64,000 nt of DNA from Gephyromycinifex aptenodytis (lineage in GTDB: Bacteria; Actinomycetota; Actinomycetes; Actinomycetales; Dermatophilaceae), in the NCBI RefSeq assembly GCF_012277275.1, contig NZ_CP051155.1:1054001-1118000 (forward strand), given 5' to 3'. Shown here one piece after another: positions 26,208 through 35,730 of this stretch. Numbering within the stretch: the first letter of the stretch is position 1; every line of letters starts with the position of its first letter. The notes under the pieces were generated by a model. That model was not told the origin of the DNA and made no database searches. It saw only the letters and a list, made by a program, of their open reading frames with translations. The position numbers and the translations under genes are program-made.

Positions 26208-27148
26208 ACACAGGCAAATCGGTTCGCCTGTTCCTAGCTGATGGAAAGCCAGGTGGTTTGCTGACCGCTGAGATCATGAACTGGACCGGCCATGTGGCGG
26301 CTGCTCCGCGTTCGGACCTGGCGGCGCTCTTGAAGCGTCCCGAGGCAACCCGCACCGGCATCTACATCCTGCTCGGTGATGATCCGAACGGTCTCGGCGG
26401 GCAGTCGGCCTATATCGGTGAAGGTGACGACGTCAGCAAGCGGCTCTATCAGCATGCCCGCTCGGAAGACCAGAACGGCAAAGACTTCTGGGACCGTGCC
26501 ATCGTACTGACGAGCAAGGACGCCAACCTGACGAAGGCCCACGCGCGCTACCTTGAGAGTCGGTTCATCACACTGGCCCTCCAGGCCAGCCGCGCTCGGC
26601 TCCTCAACGGCACCACGCCACCGCCTATCGTGCTGCCTGAAGCTGATGTGTCGGACATGGAGTACTTCATCGAGCAGGCCAAGATCGTGCTGCCCGTCCT
26701 CGGGGTCAACGTCTTCCGTTCGCCAGCAACGACCAGCACAACACTACAAGGCCAGGCTTCAAGCACACGGGCCGATTCACCGTTGTTCGAAATGTCATTG
26801 AGGAAGTTCGGGATCACCGCGACCGCGCAGGAAGTCGATGGTGAATTCACTGTGTTCGAAGGCTCCATTGCGCGACTGAAGTGGACTGGCGGCGAGGGAC
26901 ACAGCTACACCAGCCTGCGGGCGAAGCTGGAGCAGGACGGAACGCTCGTGCCCACGCCCGATGGCTCGGCGATGCGTTTCACCCGTAACCACGTATTCGC
27001 CAGCCCGAGCGCCGCCGCCGCGATTGTGGCTGGCCGCAGCGCCAATGGACGAATCGCGTGGCTCATACAAGGCACACGAAGAACATATGGTCAGTGGGAA
27101 ACCGAAGGAGTGGAGGAGGCCATGCAGCAGGAGGTGAGCAATGAGTGA
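26204..27148 (+). CDS. GIY-YIG nuclease with C-terminal DUF4357-like domain
   Basis: 314 aa, started by a TTG that overlaps the previous stop (TTGA). The GIY-YIG nuclease core is complete: GIY at 52-54, YIG at 70-72, an Arg in KRLYQH and a candidate metal-binding Glu at 118 (RYLESRF). Residues about 220-310 look like DUF4357, including EGSIAR, a small loop, and an aromatic ending before IQGTRRTYGQWE. It overlaps hsdR by 8 bases. An accessory nuclease inside a type I R-M operon suggests it acts on the same foreign DNA. The exact role is not known. Confidence 0.82.
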   Translation: MNTGKSVRLFLADGKPGGLLTAEIMNWTGHVAAAPRSDLAALLKRPEATRTGIYILLGDDPNGLGGQSAYIGEGDDVSKRLYQHARSEDQNGKDFWDRAIVLTSKDANLTKAHARYLESRFITLALQASRARLLNGTTPPPIVLPEADVSDMEYFIEQAKIVLPVLGVNVFRSPATTSTTLQGQASSTRADSPLFEMSLRKFGITATAQEVDGEFTVFEGSIARLKWTGGEGHSYTSLRAKLEQDGTLVPTPDGSAMRFTRNHVFASPSAAAAIVAGRSANGRIAWLIQGTRRTYGQWETEGVEEAMQQEVSNE

Positions 27149-30100
27149 TGTTGGACAAAGCGAACGAAAGACCCAGAAGCGCGTAGTGGATCTGTTTCGC
27201 GACCAGCTTGGGTACCGGTACCTGGGTAACTGGGAGTACCGCACGGGCAACTCGAACGTTGAAGCTGATCTCCTGACGCAGAACCTGAAGGCCCGCGGCT
27301 ACGACGACAACGTGATCACACGCACCCTCGACCAGCTCGGCAAAGATGCCTCCGTCGGCGCAGGCCATGCTCTCTACGAAGCGAACCGAGACGTCTACCA
27401 ACTGCTCCGCTACGGGGTGAAGGTCAAACCGGGCATCGGTGAGCAGACGGAGACGGTCTGGCTCATCGACTGGTCAACCCCGGGTGCCAACCACTTCGCA
27501 GTGGTTGAAGAGGTGACGGTGCCCGGCCAGCACACCAAGCGTCCTGACATCGTGCTCTACGTCAACGGCATGGCCCTGGCGACCCTCGAACTCAAGCGAT
27601 CCAAGGTGTCCGTCACCGAGGGCATCAGGCAGACAATCGGCAACCAGAAAGCCGAGTTCATCCGCCCGTTCTTCTCCACGGTGCAGTTCGTCTTCGCCGG
27701 GAACGACGTCGAGGGCCTGCGTTATGGCGTCATCGACACGCCCGAGAAATACTGGTTGGAGTGGAAGGAGCCGTCGGAAGTTGCAGATCCACTCGACCGT
27801 GCCCTGCTCCAGCTCTGCGACAAGGCCCGCTTCCTTGAACTGATTCACGACTTCATCGTCTTCGACGCAGGCATCAAGAAGGGCCCCCGCCACAATCAGT
27901 ACTTCGGCATCAAGGCCGCGCAGGAGCGCATCGCCAAGCGCGAAGGCGGCATCATCTGGCACACCCAGGGCTCGGGCAAGAGCTTGACGATGGTCTGGCT
28001 CGCCAAGTGGATACGGGAGCACCAGCGCGATGCGAGGGTCCTGCTGATCACCGACCGCACCGAGCTAGACGATCAGATCGAGAAGGTGTTCAACGGCGTC
28101 AATGAGCAGATCTACCGAACGTCGAGTGGCGCTGACCTGCTGGGCACGCTGAACCAGACACAGGAGTGGCTCATCTGCTCCCTCGTTCACAAGTTCCGTG
28201 GCTCCGACGATAAGAAGACACTTGACGAGGCTGGTAAGGACTTCATTGCCGAGCTAAACGCAACGATGCCGAAGGACTTCAAGGCCAAGGGCAACATCTT
28301 CGTCTTCGTTGACGAGGCCCATCGCACCCAGTCCGGCAAGATGCATACCGCGATGAAGCAGTTGCTGCCCGAGGCCATGTTCATCGGCTTCACCGGGACG
28401 CCGCTCCTCAAGGCGGACAAGGCCACGAGCATCGAGACCTTCGGTTCCTTCATCCACACCTACAAGTTCGACGAGGCCGTCGCTGATGGCGTCGTACTGG
28501 ACTTGCGCTACGAGGCCCGCAACATCGACCAGAACCTGACATCACCGGCGCAGGTGGACAAGTGGTTCGAAGTCAAGACCAAGGGCATGACCGACCTCTC
28601 CAGGGCGGAACTCAAGAAACGCTGGGGCACCATGCAGAAGGTCGTCTCCAGCGAGCCACGCGCCAAGCAGATCGTGAACGACATCCTGCTCGACATGGAG
28701 ACCAAACCTCGGCTGATGGACGGCCACGGCAACGCCATGCTGGTCGGCTCCAGCATCTACCAGGCCTGCAAGTTCTACGAACTGTTCTGCAACGCCGGTT
28801 TCAAGGGCAAGTGCGCCATCGTCACGAGCTACGTCCCGAACGCAAGCGACATTTCCAAGGAAGACTCCGGCGAAGGCAAGACGGAGAAGATCCGTCAGTA
28901 CGACATCTACCGCAAGATGCTTGCTGACTACTTCGACGAGCCCGAAGACACCGCCGTCGGCAAGGTCGAAGAGTTCGAGAAGGCGGTCAAGCAGCAGTTC
29001 GTCGAGTGCCCCGGGCAGATGCGGCTCCTGATCGTGGTCGACAAACTACTCACCGGGTTCGACGCTCCGAGCGCCACCTATCTCTACATCGACAAGAAGA
29101 TGCGCGACCACGGCCTGTTCCAAGCTATCTGCCGCGTCAACCGGCTCGACGGTGACGACAAGGAGTACGGCTACATCATCGACTACCAGGACCTCTTCAA
29201 CTCGCTCGAGGACGCGATCACCGACTACACCTCGGGTGCCCTGGACGGCTATGAGAAGAAGGACATCGAGGGGCTGCTGAGCGACCGTATCGAGAAGGCG
29301 CGCGAGGACCTCGACGATGCCCTCGAGCGCGTCCGTGCACTCGTGGAACCTGTGGCTCCGCCGAAGATCACGCTGCAGTACCAGCAGTATTTCTGTTCCA
29401 TGGAGCAAGGCAACGCAGAGCAACTCAAGGCCAACGAACCCAAGCGCGTCGAGCTCTACAAGGCAGTCGCCGCCCTGACGAGAGCCTTCGCAAACATCGC
29501 CAACGAGATGACCGAAGCCGGTTACAGCCAGTCCGAGGCGGAAGCGATCAAGAAGGAACTCGCCCACTACGTCGACGTACGAGCCGAGGTCAAGCTCGGG
29601 GCCGCAGAAGATGTCGACTTCAAGAAGTACGAAGCGGGAATGCGATTCCTGCTCGACACCTACATCCAGGCCGGCGCCTCCGAGACAGTCTCGAACTTCG
29701 AAGGCACCGGGCTCATCGACCTCATCGTCAAGCTCGGCGCCGGCGCGATCGACAAACTCCCCGCCGGCATCAAGAACAGCCCTGAGGCCGTGGCCGAGAC
29801 GATCACCAACAACATGCGCAAGGTGATCATCGACGAACGCGCCATGAACCCTAAGTACTACGACCGAATGAGTGAGCTCCTCGACGCCATCATCGAGGAG
29901 CGGCGCCAGCAGGCCATTGGCTATCGGGAGTACCTCGCGAAGTTGCTCGCCGCCGCCAATCAACTGGGCACCAAACAGTCAGACACTAGGTACCCAAGCT
30001 GGGCTGACAACGGGGCGAAGCGTGCTCTGGTCGACTTCTTCAGGCCCGACGACCACCTAGCGATCGAGATCGACACCGTCGTTCGGCACACCAAGCCCGA

Positions 30101-30233
30101 CGCATGGGTTGGCAACCTGATCAAGGAGCGCAAGGTCAAGAACGCGATCCGCTCCCAACTTGGCGACGACTTCGACGAGGCCCAACTCGACGAACTGTTC
30201 GAATTGGTGAAGGCGCGTCGTGAGTACAGCTAG
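27141..30233 (+). CDS. hsdR: Type I restriction subunit HsdR
   Basis: 1030 aa, the usual length. The N-terminal PD-(D/E)xK nuclease is seen as RPDIVLYVNGMALATLELKR near residues 135-155. The translocase motor follows: HTQGSGKSLT (about 274-282), FVDEAHRTQSGK (about 388-399) and FTGTPL. HsdR pulls DNA through the complex and cuts when translocation stalls. No frame damage is visible, so the enzyme should be active. The 3' end overlaps the metallopeptidase gene by 14 bases. Confidence 0.95.
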   Translation: MSDVGQSERKTQKRVVDLFRDQLGYRYLGNWEYRTGNSNVEADLLTQNLKARGYDDNVITRTLDQLGKDASVGAGHALYEANRDVYQLLRYGVKVKPGIGEQTETVWLIDWSTPGANHFAVVEEVTVPGQHTKRPDIVLYVNGMALATLELKRSKVSVTEGIRQTIGNQKAEFIRPFFSTVQFVFAGNDVEGLRYGVIDTPEKYWLEWKEPSEVADPLDRALLQLCDKARFLELIHDFIVFDAGIKKGPRHNQYFGIKAAQERIAKREGGIIWHTQGSGKSLTMVWLAKWIREHQRDARVLLITDRTELDDQIEKVFNGVNEQIYRTSSGADLLGTLNQTQEWLICSLVHKFRGSDDKKTLDEAGKDFIAELNATMPKDFKAKGNIFVFVDEAHRTQSGKMHTAMKQLLPEAMFIGFTGTPLLKADKATSIETFGSFIHTYKFDEAVADGVVLDLRYEARNIDQNLTSPAQVDKWFEVKTKGMTDLSRAELKKRWGTMQKVVSSEPRAKQIVNDILLDMETKPRLMDGHGNAMLVGSSIYQACKFYELFCNAGFKGKCAIVTSYVPNASDISKEDSGEGKTEKIRQYDIYRKMLADYFDEPEDTAVGKVEEFEKAVKQQFVECPGQMRLLIVVDKLLTGFDAPSATYLYIDKKMRDHGLFQAICRVNRLDGDDKEYGYIIDYQDLFNSLEDAITDYTSGALDGYEKKDIEGLLSDRIEKAREDLDDALERVRALVEPVAPPKITLQYQQYFCSMEQGNAEQLKANEPKRVELYKAVAALTRAFANIANEMTEAGYSQSEAEAIKKELAHYVDVRAEVKLGAAEDVDFKKYEAGMRFLLDTYIQAGASETVSNFEGTGLIDLIVKLGAGAIDKLPAGIKNSPEAVAETITNNMRKVIIDERAMNPKYYDRMSELLDAIIEERRQQAIGYREYLAKLLAAANQLGTKQSDTRYPSWADNGAKRALVDFFRPDDHLAIEIDTVVRHTKPDAWVGNLIKERKVKNAIRSQLGDDFDEAQLDELFELVKARREYS

Positions 30234-30939
30234 TGCCTACCTGACCGTTCGGGGGATCGAGATCGACGTCATCTACAAGGACATCAAGAACCTCCACATC
30301 GGCGTCTACCCGCCGCTCGGGCGTGTGCGCGTTGCTGCGCCTACGCGGCTGAACGACGACCAGGTCAGGCTCGCCGTCATCCAGCGACTGCCATGGATCA
30401 AGCGGCAGCGCGAGCAGCTCAGGGCTGCGCCGCGCCAGACTGAACGAGAGATGGTCACTGGCGAATCCCACTATGTCTGGGGGATCCGCAAACGCTTGAA
30501 GGTTGCCGAGCGTCCCGGTCGCACCCACCTCGAAGTCGACGGTGACCGACTACTGCTCTACACGCCCGGCCACACCACGGCCGATCAACGCCGGACGGCA
30601 CTCGACCAGTGGTACCGAGGGCAACTGCGTGAAGCTCTCCCCGCAGTCATATCCACCTGGGAGCAGAAACTGGAGGTGTCGGTCCCCAACTGGACAATCC
30701 GACGAATGAAGACGAAATGGGGCTCGTGCAACCGAGAGACCCGGCACCTGTGGTTCAACGTGGAGCTAGCGAAGAAACACCCCGATTGCCTGGAGTACGT
30801 AGTCGTCCACGAGATCGTTCACTACTTCGAGCGCAACCACGGCGAACGCTTCACGAATCTGATGGACAGTTGGCTCCCTGATTGGCGTAGCCGACGAGAT
30901 CACCTGAACGATGCCCCGTTGGCCGAGGAGACCTGGTGA
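30220..30939 (+). CDS. YgjP-like zinc metallopeptidase linked to the R-M operon
   Basis: 239 aa with a GTG start inside hsdR. The zinc site is VVHEIVHYFERNHGERF (HExxH near residue 196 plus a downstream His), and the preceding KTKWGSCNRETRHLWFN block is typical of the YgjP/DUF45 family. Such genes are frequently found directly after hsdR, but what they cut is unknown. Controlled degradation of HsdR to protect the host is one hypothesis. A second, separate member of the family is encoded at 40596-41258. Confidence 0.85.
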   Translation: MSTASAYLTVRGIEIDVIYKDIKNLHIGVYPPLGRVRVAAPTRLNDDQVRLAVIQRLPWIKRQREQLRAAPRQTEREMVTGESHYVWGIRKRLKVAERPGRTHLEVDGDRLLLYTPGHTTADQRRTALDQWYRGQLREALPAVISTWEQKLEVSVPNWTIRRMKTKWGSCNRETRHLWFNVELAKKHPDCLEYVVVHEIVHYFERNHGERFTNLMDSWLPDWRSRRDHLNDAPLAEETW

Positions 30940-31299
30940 TGCGGATCTTCGCAAAAGACACGAGCACGCGAAGAGCCCGCAGTCTGTAGTCCGTCTGAGT
31001 CCAAGACCGGGCGGACAAGCGGACAGGCGCGGCAACAGGTACGAGCTCACCTGGGCAATGCACAAGCGCTCTATCGCCTGGCTGATGGCAGCCACTCGCT
31101 GACGCTAGAAGACGTCGACGCGGAGATTGGCAAGGGCACCTAGTTTACCTTCGCAGCTCATACGGCCTCCGAGATCCACCAGCTCAAGCGCCAGAACGGC
31201 AACAGCTGGCCCATCAAGGCGTTGGCTGACCTCAAGATTTTCGAGTGTCGGCTGCGGGACATGTGGCTGCTGGCCGCGAGTTTCACTTGTCCCGTGTAG
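30940..31299 (+). pseudogene. Decayed unidentified gene downstream of the R-M operon
   Basis: Reading on in the frame of the metallopeptidase gives a protein-like stretch without a start codon: ARQQVRAHLGNAQALYRLAD up to EIGKGT, then an in-frame TAG (31141-31143). Protein-like sequence continues in the same frame (FTFAAHTASEIHQLKRQN, later FECRLRDMWLLAASF) to TAG at 31297. GC-rich third positions persist across the stop, so it was probably one coding sequence. The family is not recognised. Alternatively, a natural stop separates two short fragments. Confidence 0.45.
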
Positions 31300-31451
31300 G
31301 CCGCTGCCAGAGTTGGCTGAATGTGCCCAGAGGTCGACTGACCTCGTCGAGTTCATCCAGTCCGGGCCGGAGGGTCGACCTTCGCAGGCTGGGCTGGTCG
31401 CTTCTGCTGGAGGGGGATCTCGACTCTGTTGTGGCTGCTACATAGCTGGCT

Positions 31452-32010
31452 TCAACTGGGCAGCGCGCGAGCTGATCGAGGCAATCGCTCCCCATCTTCC
31501 GGCTGGTCTAGTACCTCCTCCAGATGAAGCGCCAGGGCCTGACCAGCCATCTTGAAGCATGGGCCGAAGCGAAGATCGGTGTCAGGGCCTCGGCTGCCGG
31601 AGCCAGGCTCCCCGAGTCCATGCAGCCGTGTGTCCGCCTCGGCTACCAGTCCTTCGCCGAAGACATACGGCTGAGTGGCGAGGTTTCATTCACTGAGAGG
31701 GCGGAGGGATGCCGATGTCTTGCGTGACGGACGCACTGCCAGTACATCTCCTGAGGAATGACCAGAGCAGGATCGCCATAGAGCGCGGAGTGATTCAGTC
31801 CCCACTTGGTCAGGCCGAGGTGGACGACGAGCGTGTCCGCGCTGCGCTGGATGCCCCACTCCAACCCCTCGACAGGGCCCACGGTCGCTACCTCGGCTGA
31901 GACGATCCGCAGATCCGGCGTGACCTCAACCAGCGGTCTTCGAGCGCATCTACATCCAGAACGATGAAGTTGCTCGGTGTGACTTACGACGGGTCTTCGG
32001 GCCCATAGTG
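31452..32010 (-). pseudogene. Frameshifted remnant of an unidentified minus-strand gene
   Basis: Three consecutive segments in shifting frames look coding: TPSNFIVLDVDALED, then VEVTPDLRIVSAEVATVGPV through TLVVHLGLTKWGLNHSALYG and VIPQEMYWQCVRHARH, then VFGEGLVAEADTRLHGLGEP up to a stop at 31452-31454. Frame changes fall near 31940 and 31670. Together they would make roughly 185 residues. I do not recognise the family. No intact gene is seen between 31300 and 32151. Confidence 0.4.
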
Positions 32011-32151
32011 GATGAGGGATCCGGTAGCCGCGCTGCAGGAGGTCTGGACACCCAAGCGACCGGCGTCGGAGCCGTCCGGACTATTGCGCTGCTTCAGTCG
32101 AACCTTCCTGCGCCGTGAGCGCCCAGGCGGTCCTTTCGTTTGGAAACGAAA

Positions 32152-32181
32152 GAACCTGCAGCCTTCTCAGGCTGCAGGTTC
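32152..32181 (-). terminator. Terminator hairpin downstream of the initiator tRNA
   Basis: A perfect 12-bp stem, GAACCTGCAGCC (32152-32163) and GGCTGCAGGTTC (32170-32181), with a 6-nt loop lies 13 bp past the 3' end of the tRNA. Read on the minus strand it is followed by TTTCG, consistent with termination of the tRNA transcript. Confidence 0.75.
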
Positions 32182-32194
32182 TTCGTTTCCTGCG

Positions 32195-32271
32195 TGGTAG
32201 CGGGGGTAGGATTTGAACCTACGACCTCCGGGTTATGAGCCCGGCGAGCTACCGAGCTGCTCCACCCCGCG
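32195..32271 (-). tRNA. Initiator tRNA-fMet, anticodon CAT
   Basis: The cloverleaf fits in full: acceptor CGCGGGG with CCCCGCT, D arm, anticodon stem CCGGG/CCCGG with loop CTCATAA, T arm GTAGG/CCTAC with loop TTCAAAT, discriminator A and an encoded CCA (32195-32197). Two features mark it as the initiator: no pairing at 1-72 (C against T) and three G-C pairs below the anticodon loop. Its 3' end faces the decayed right edge of the restriction island. Confidence 0.95.
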
Positions 32272-32377
32272 TCGGTGATCCCTACTTTACGACACGTCCA
32301 GCCTCGATCCAAATCGGTCGTCCTAGAGGTGGGGCACCCACGCCCAGGCGCGGCCAGGACGACTCCCCCGATACGGC

Positions 32378-32414
32378 GCAGGGCCCCGCTTCCGGGTTGG
32401 AAGCGGGGCCCTGC
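32378..32414 (-). terminator. Terminator hairpin after the UPF0182 gene
   Basis: A 16-bp perfect stem, GCAGGGCCCCGCTTCC (32378-32393) and its complement (32399-32414), with loop GGGTT, begins 17 bp after the UPF0182 stop. No T tract follows. Confidence 0.8.
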
Positions 32415-32430
32415 GATTGACTGCGGTAGC

Positions 32431-35400
32431 TCAGCCGGCCTGGGTCGGTGCCGCGCTCGCCGTCGGTGCGGCGCTTGGGGCCACCGTCACCTTGCCACCC
32501 TCGGGCTGCAACTCGATCGCACGCTTGATCGCGGCGTCGAGCTTCTTCTGCGCCTCGCCGTACGCGGCCCAGTCACCCTTCTTCATCGCGGCCTGACCGG
32601 CGTCGTACTGGGCGCTGGCCTCCTTCAGCGCTGCCGCCAGGTCAGCCTTCGGCGCGGGGGTCTTCCCGCCCGGGGCTGCCCCGTCCGCGCCCGGCTTGGC
32701 CGCCACATCAGAGTCCCCGGCGCTGGCACCGGAGTCGCCCTTGAAGAGCTGATCGAGTGCCTTGTCCAGGGTTGCAGCCCAGGCGATGTCGTTACCGAAG
32801 GAGACGACAACGGCCTGCAGGCGCGGATAGGTCGATCCGGCCTTACCGCTGACGTATTCCGGCTGCACGTACAGCAACCCGCCGCCCACCGGCAGCGTCA
32901 ACAGGTTGCCCTTGTGTACTCGCGAACCACCCTGACTGTTCAGGTTGAGGAACTGGCTCAGCGTGACACCGAACTCCTCGGAGTTGCGGTTGCTGGAGTC
33001 GATGCCGTTCTGCACCTGGGTAGGTCCGGGAACGTTGGTCGAACTCGGCAGGTCGAGCAGCCGCATCTTGCCGTAGCCTTCGCGGCGCTTGCCCTTCTCC
33101 GAGCCCGCGTCCGAATCGACCGCGAGGAAGCCGGTCAGGTAGGGACGGCTCTCACCGACCGGTGAGAACGAGGTCGTCAGCGAGAACGAGGGACCGTCCT
33201 GGTCCGGCATCGCCACCGAGAGGTAGTACGGCGGCTGGTCGGGCAGACCGCCCTGGCCGGCGGCACCCATGGTCGGGTCCTCGGGAACCTTCCAGTACTC
33301 ACCACCGGAGTAGAAAGCCCCCGGGTCGGTGATGTGGTACTTCGTCATCAACTGACGCTGCACCTTGAACATGTCCTCCGGGTAGCGCACGTGCTCCATG
33401 AGCTCTCCGCTGACCTCAGACAGCGGCTTCACGGTGTTCTTGAAGGTGGCGCTCCAGGCCTGCAGCACCGGGTCATTCTCGTCCCAGGCGTACAAGGAGA
33501 CCGTGCCGTCATAGGCGTCGACGGTCGCCTTGACCGAGTTGCGGATGTAGTTGATCTCCCCGGCCTGCACCGCGGCCACGCTCTGCGCCCGCTGCGTGAG
33601 CGCATCGTTGGTCGCCGTATCCAACGCCTGCTTCTGGGAGTAGGGGTAGTGCGCCGAGGTCGTGTACGCATCCACGACCCATTGCACGCGACCGTCCACG
33701 ACAGCCGGGTAGGCGTTGCCGTCCAAGGTCAACCACGGGGCCACCCGCTGCACACGATCACGCGGGGTGCGGTGGTCGAGCATCCGGGAGTAGTTGCCCA
33801 CCTGGTCGGACAGCATGATCTTCAGCTCGCGGTACTTGATGGCGTAAGCCATCCGCTTGAACACGTTGCTCATCGCAACACCGCCGGAGCCCTTATACGT
33901 GTTGCGCTGCTCCCCTTCCGCGCTCTGGAAGTCCAGTTCGCGGGGCTTGCTGGATTCCTTCGCTCCGACGATGGAGTACTGCGTGGAGCGCTCACCGAAG
34001 TAGATACGGGGCTCGAACTTACCGAGCTCGCCGCGCGGCGGGATGTCGCGAAGGTAGTACTGCGGCTCACCGTCACCGGTCTGCTGGTTACCGTAAGCGG
34101 CCACCAGGCCGTAACCGTGGGTGTAGACCGTGTGGTCGTTGACCCAGTTACGCTGCGGCACACCGTTGATGTCCAGCTCACGGGCTGCGATCACGGTGTC
34201 GCTGACCTTGCCGTTGATCGTGTACCGGTCAACATCGAGCGCATCCGGGAAGGCGTAGTAACGCCGCAGGCCCTGGGTCTGGGTGAAGGTCGGGGAAACG
34301 ACCATCGGGTCCAAGAGTCGAATACCAGGCACGGTGGCGGCGTCCTCGCGCAGCTGTCCCGGAGTGGCCTCCGTCTTGGCCCGATACTCGGTCTTTTCCA
34401 CCGTGTCGATGTCGTAGGCCTCGCGGGTCGCCTTGATGTTCTTGGCTATGAACTCGGCCTCCAGCGACGCCTCCGAAGGCTTGACCTTCAGGCTCTGCAC
34501 GGCCATCGGGTACAACCCGCCGACGACGAAAGAGGTGACCAGCAGCATGGCAACGGCGATGACCGGCAGCCGCCACGAGCCCGACCAGATGGTGGCGATG
34601 AACAGACCGGCGCAGATGATCGCCGCGATCGCCAAGATCGCCTTGGTGAACAGAACTGCGTTCTGGTCGGTATAGGTCAGACCGGTGATGAGACGGCTCT
34701 TGGTCACCGAGAGTTGGTAACGCTCCAGCCAGTACGCAACCGCGCGGATCAGCACGAACGCCGCAGCCAGCAGCGACAGGTGGATGCGGGCAGCCTTGGT
34801 CGTCTTCGGCCCGGACCCGGCCACTTGCAGTCCGCCGTAGACATAGTGGGTCACCACAGCGGTGATGAGCGCCAGAACCAGCGCCATCGTCGCGAAAGAG
34901 ACCAGGAACGTCAGCCACGGCAACGTGAAGACGAAGAAGCCCACGTCAAGACCGAAGGTGGGGTCGTTGGTCCCGAAGGGTCGCCGGTTTAGCCACAGCA
35001 GCGCCGTGCGCCATTGACTGGCGGCCGCGACGCCGGCGAAGGCGCCCAGCACGAGCGGGGCGACCACCAGAGCGAGCCGCCGCAGCGGGTCCAAAAGCTC
35101 TCGGTAGTGGTCCAGCGCCTCCTGTTGGGCGGTCGTGGGTGGATAGATCGGCCGCGCCCGATAGGCAATCGTCAAGCTGCTTGCGATCAGCGTCGCCACA
35201 ATGAGAGCACCGATGAGGAACAGTGCCGCCTGCGCACCGATCTGGGTCCACAGCACCTGGGAGTAGCCCACGGAGGCGAACCAGAGGACCTCGGTCCAGA
35301 ACGTCGCCAGGGCGGTCGTCGCCGCAATGAGGATGCCGAGGATGGCCAGCGTGATCGCTACCCGGCTGGGTCCTTTGCTCTGTTTGCGTTCGGGGCCGAA

Positions 35401-35583
35401 CGAGCCGCGTGGTGCCCGGCTCGCTCCGCCGGGGCCTCCTGGCCCGCCCGGTCCTTGCGGCCCGCTAGGTCCGCCAGGCCCGTTGCCTACGTCGAAAGGT
35501 CCGAACCCTCCGCCGAAGCCGCTTGATCCGCCGGGAGGCCCGTCGCCGGGCCCTCGAGGGGGGAAATTGCTGTCGTTGCTCAC
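32431..35583 (-). CDS. UPF0182 family membrane protein
   Basis: 1050 aa from GTG 35583, preferred over GTG 35613 because AGGCGG precedes it and the first has no ribosome site. The N-terminus is a disordered Gly/Pro-rich tail (GPGGPSGPQGPGG). About seven membrane segments follow between residues 70 and 360. Then comes a large outer domain with conserved-looking blocks such as RWQRMAYAIKYRE-like FKRMAYAIKYRELKIMLSDQ and VVDAYTTSAHYPYSQ. The C-terminus ends in a low-complexity Ala/Pro/Thr tail. The family is widespread in actinobacteria and its function is unknown. Confidence 0.93.
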   Translation of the reverse strand: MSNDSNFPPRGPGDGPPGGSSGFGGGFGPFDVGNGPGGPSGPQGPGGPGGPGGASRAPRGSFGPERKQSKGPSRVAITLAILGILIAATTALATFWTEVLWFASVGYSQVLWTQIGAQAALFLIGALIVATLIASSLTIAYRARPIYPPTTAQQEALDHYRELLDPLRRLALVVAPLVLGAFAGVAAASQWRTALLWLNRRPFGTNDPTFGLDVGFFVFTLPWLTFLVSFATMALVLALITAVVTHYVYGGLQVAGSGPKTTKAARIHLSLLAAAFVLIRAVAYWLERYQLSVTKSRLITGLTYTDQNAVLFTKAILAIAAIICAGLFIATIWSGSWRLPVIAVAMLLVTSFVVGGLYPMAVQSLKVKPSEASLEAEFIAKNIKATREAYDIDTVEKTEYRAKTEATPGQLREDAATVPGIRLLDPMVVSPTFTQTQGLRRYYAFPDALDVDRYTINGKVSDTVIAARELDINGVPQRNWVNDHTVYTHGYGLVAAYGNQQTGDGEPQYYLRDIPPRGELGKFEPRIYFGERSTQYSIVGAKESSKPRELDFQSAEGEQRNTYKGSGGVAMSNVFKRMAYAIKYRELKIMLSDQVGNYSRMLDHRTPRDRVQRVAPWLTLDGNAYPAVVDGRVQWVVDAYTTSAHYPYSQKQALDTATNDALTQRAQSVAAVQAGEINYIRNSVKATVDAYDGTVSLYAWDENDPVLQAWSATFKNTVKPLSEVSGELMEHVRYPEDMFKVQRQLMTKYHITDPGAFYSGGEYWKVPEDPTMGAAGQGGLPDQPPYYLSVAMPDQDGPSFSLTTSFSPVGESRPYLTGFLAVDSDAGSEKGKRREGYGKMRLLDLPSSTNVPGPTQVQNGIDSSNRNSEEFGVTLSQFLNLNSQGGSRVHKGNLLTLPVGGGLLYVQPEYVSGKAGSTYPRLQAVVVSFGNDIAWAATLDKALDQLFKGDSGASAGDSDVAAKPGADGAAPGGKTPAPKADLAAALKEASAQYDAGQAAMKKGDWAAYGEAQKKLDAAIKRAIELQPEGGKVTVAPSAAPTASAAPTQAG

Positions 35584-35730
35584 TACTGCCGCCTGTCCAC
35601 CTGGTCTGGGCACTACGCCAACGGGGCACGTGAATGCCAGAGTTCCGTTCAGCCCACCGTACCTACCGTCACCGGCTCATGCGCGGGGCCGGGTCTGTGC
35701 GTACCGCCCGACCTTTGGCAGCATGGCCAC

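Noticed and set aside
31127-31555. A 142-codon plus-strand frame in the decayed region
   Set aside because: The peptide is Ser/Arg-rich and low in complexity in its first half, and it overlaps stretches that look coding in other frames. It is more likely a by-product of decay.
32137-32156. The palindrome TTCGTTTGGAAACGAA next to the tRNA terminator was considered as an attachment site
   Set aside because: No second copy was found near the left end of the island, and palindromes next to terminators are common.
33334-34992. A 552-codon open frame on the plus strand inside the UPF0182 gene
   Set aside because: It is the mirror frame of the UPF0182 coding sequence, His/Arg/Gly-rich, with no recognisable domain.
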